Positions 62,864 through 64,000 of a stretch of 64,000 bases of DNA are shown piece after piece; the stretch's first letter is position 1, and each line of letters opens with the position of its first letter. Under the pieces are notes generated by a model. It had not been told where the DNA came from. It saw only the letters and a program-made list of their open reading frames with translations, and did no database searches. Source of the stretch: Pseudoalteromonas luteoviolacea (GTDB lineage Bacteria; Pseudomonadota; Gammaproteobacteria; Enterobacterales; Alteromonadaceae). The stretch lies in NCBI RefSeq assembly GCF_018100925.1, contig NZ_JAGJEH010000011.1, forward strand, positions 62,001 through 126,000. The letters run 5' to 3'. A program made the position numbers and the translations under genes.

Positions 62864-64000
62864 ATGAAACAAGAACAAGAAAAAAAACAACTCATTGACA
62901 CATGTGGCGCCCCTCATTGGGAGTCTGTGATTGACTTTATCGCTCCGTTTGAGAAAAAAGAGCTCTTTGCTACACCAACAGATGACAACACCTTAGACGT
63001 CATCACAGGGGCAAATTTAATCGAACACACTCAGCAACTTGGAAGTGCGCTATCCAATATGTTGGGATCACAGCAAAAAATCATCATTCTGTTTCCGCAG
63101 GGGATGGAGTATGTCTACAGCCTGCTGGCATGTTGGTATGCGAACCTAGCCATCATCCCGATCCCCCTTGGTGACTTGACACAAAAAGACAAGCTGTCCG
63201 AGACCCTAGACCGCATCATTGCTGATTCAGCAGCAACTTGCATTCTTACAAATACGGAAATATCTCAACAATTTACTGGATCTGAAAAGCTAAAAGACAC
63301 GCACATATTAGACATCAATCAGCTCATTTGTGCAGATCAAGAACTCACGCCCGAACGTCCTAAGCAACCCGACGATCTCGCAATTTTGCTCTATAGCTCT
63401 GGGTCAAATTCTCAACCTAAAGGGGTGCAAATTCCTCACCAAAGTTTAGAGTCACAAATAAATATCGGCGCGCAACAATGGGAGATCAACGGAGATAGTC
63501 GGATCACTTCATGGATGCCCCAGTTTCATAGCTTTGGCTTAGTGTTTGGAATTTTAGCGCCGCTATCAAGAGGCGCATTTAGCGTCATATTTGATGCTAA
63601 ATACTTCTTGTTGCAGCCAAATTTGTGGTTTGAACGTATTTCACTGTATCAGGCAACCCACACCGCTGCGCCTAACTTTGCCCTTGATTACTGCGTGAAC
63701 AAAGTAAACATCGATGCGTTTTTATCATCAGAGCAAAAACCGTTAGCGTCCCTAAAGGCCATTGTCTGTGGAGGCGAGCCTTTTAACTACGATAGCTATG
63801 TGAATTTTAATACACGCTTTGAATGCCTCGGCCTCAACCCCAATGCCGTGACTTGTTGTTATGGCCTATCTGAAGTTTGCTCTGTTGTATCCGGCGACAT
63901 CAACAGCAAAGAGCGTTTTATGTCACTAGACATAGAATCTTTGGAACAAGACAAAGTCCAGCCCACTGAACGAGCCAATAAGGCTAAAACCGTGGCCAGT
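62864..64000 (+). CDS. Fatty acyl-AMP ligase-like domain, start of a larger gene (3' end outside window)
   Basis: The frame opens at an ATG at 62864 after TAAGGA and stays open for 379 codons to the window edge. It is an ANL domain of the FAAL type: ILLYSSGSNSQPKGVQIPHQ (P-loop), SWMPQFHSFGLVFGILAPLSRG, the family-diagnostic TAAPNFALDYCVNKV stretch, CGGEPFNYDSYVNF and CCYGLSEVCSVVSG. FAALs activate fatty acids as adenylates and pass them to an ACP of a polyketide or nonribosomal peptide synthase, often in the same polypeptide. The gene probably continues as a multidomain synthase beyond 64000, but this cannot be seen. Confidence 0.85.
   Translation, partial: MKQEQEKKQLIDTCGAPHWESVIDFIAPFEKKELFATPTDDNTLDVITGANLIEHTQQLGSALSNMLGSQQKIIILFPQGMEYVYSLLACWYANLAIIPIPLGDLTQKDKLSETLDRIIADSAATCILTNTEISQQFTGSEKLKDTHILDINQLICADQELTPERPKQPDDLAILLYSSGSNSQPKGVQIPHQSLESQINIGAQQWEINGDSRITSWMPQFHSFGLVFGILAPLSRGAFSVIFDAKYFLLQPNLWFERISLYQATHTAAPNFALDYCVNKVNIDAFLSSEQKPLASLKAIVCGGEPFNYDSYVNFNTRFECLGLNPNAVTCCYGLSEVCSVVSGDINSKERFMSLDIESLEQDKVQPTERANKAKTVAS

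Overview
The window looks like chromosomal DNA of a marine gammaproteobacterium, most likely a Pseudoalteromonas or close relative. This is an inference from moderate-to-low GC, Shine-Dalgarno-led genes, Fur-type sites and family content (MASE1 hybrid kinases, NIT-domain chemoreceptor, GH5 cellulase with a chitin-binding-type module, TIGR03803 repeat proteins, GlyGly-CTERM-like tails). No rRNA, tRNA, CRISPR array or insertion sequence was seen.

Layout. 0-9 kb: the end of a metallo-beta-lactamase-fold gene; a two-gene operon of a kynureninase-like PLP enzyme and a PrnB-like (DUF1864) haem-dioxygenase-superfamily protein, divergent from an Lrp/AsnC regulator; then a MASE1-CHASE hybrid kinase, an alpha/beta hydrolase, a FemAB-like acyltransferase and a DUF938 methyltransferase. 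9-12.7 kb: a strong Fur palindrome with a consensus -10 box drives a FagA-like gene and fumC, apparently from a leaderless start; two tandem paralogous lipoproteins follow. 12.8-28.2 kb: housekeeping, regulatory and sensory genes (MDR oxidoreductase/LysR pair, SDR, DUF2306/AraC pair, NIT chemoreceptor, GH5 cellulase, haem oxygenase with a YbaN protein, thioredoxin-like protein, two XRE regulators in gene-poor DNA, and a CHASE-PAS kinase with its Rcp-type response regulator).

29.1-42.9 kb: a complete haemophore (Has) locus with FecI-type sigma factor, FecR anti-sigma, HasR receptor, HasA haemophore, HasD/HasE type I exporter, and a dedicated ExbB-ExbD-TonB set. Two large paralogous secreted proteins (TIGR03803 repeats, Ig-like domain, GlyGly-CTERM-like tail) flank hasA. 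HasA keeps the Tyr-His haem pair but has no histidine in the loop that supplies the second ligand in Serratia. The logic is: low iron releases Fur, apo/holo HasA at HasR signals through FecR to the sigma factor, HasA leaves through HasD/HasE, and the Exb/TonB set powers haem uptake.

43-45 kb: small secreted proteins, a putative orphan double-glycine (RiPP/bacteriocin-like) precursor, and two copies of a covarying hairpin repeat. 46-64 kb: what looks like the left part of a biosynthetic gene cluster. On the minus strand are a free-standing malonyl transacylase coupled to a FAD oxidoreductase, an RND pump and a dihaem peroxidase. After a 1.4-kb, extremely A-rich gene-free segment, the plus strand carries a fused aminodeoxychorismate synthase, an aminodeoxychorismate-lyase-like enzyme, an SDR, an aryl-CoA-ligase-like enzyme, an unknown protein, and the beginning of a fatty acyl-AMP-ligase-like gene that runs off the window. 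Together these suggest a 4-aminobenzoate-derived polyketide or lipopeptide with its own efflux pump. The product is unknown.
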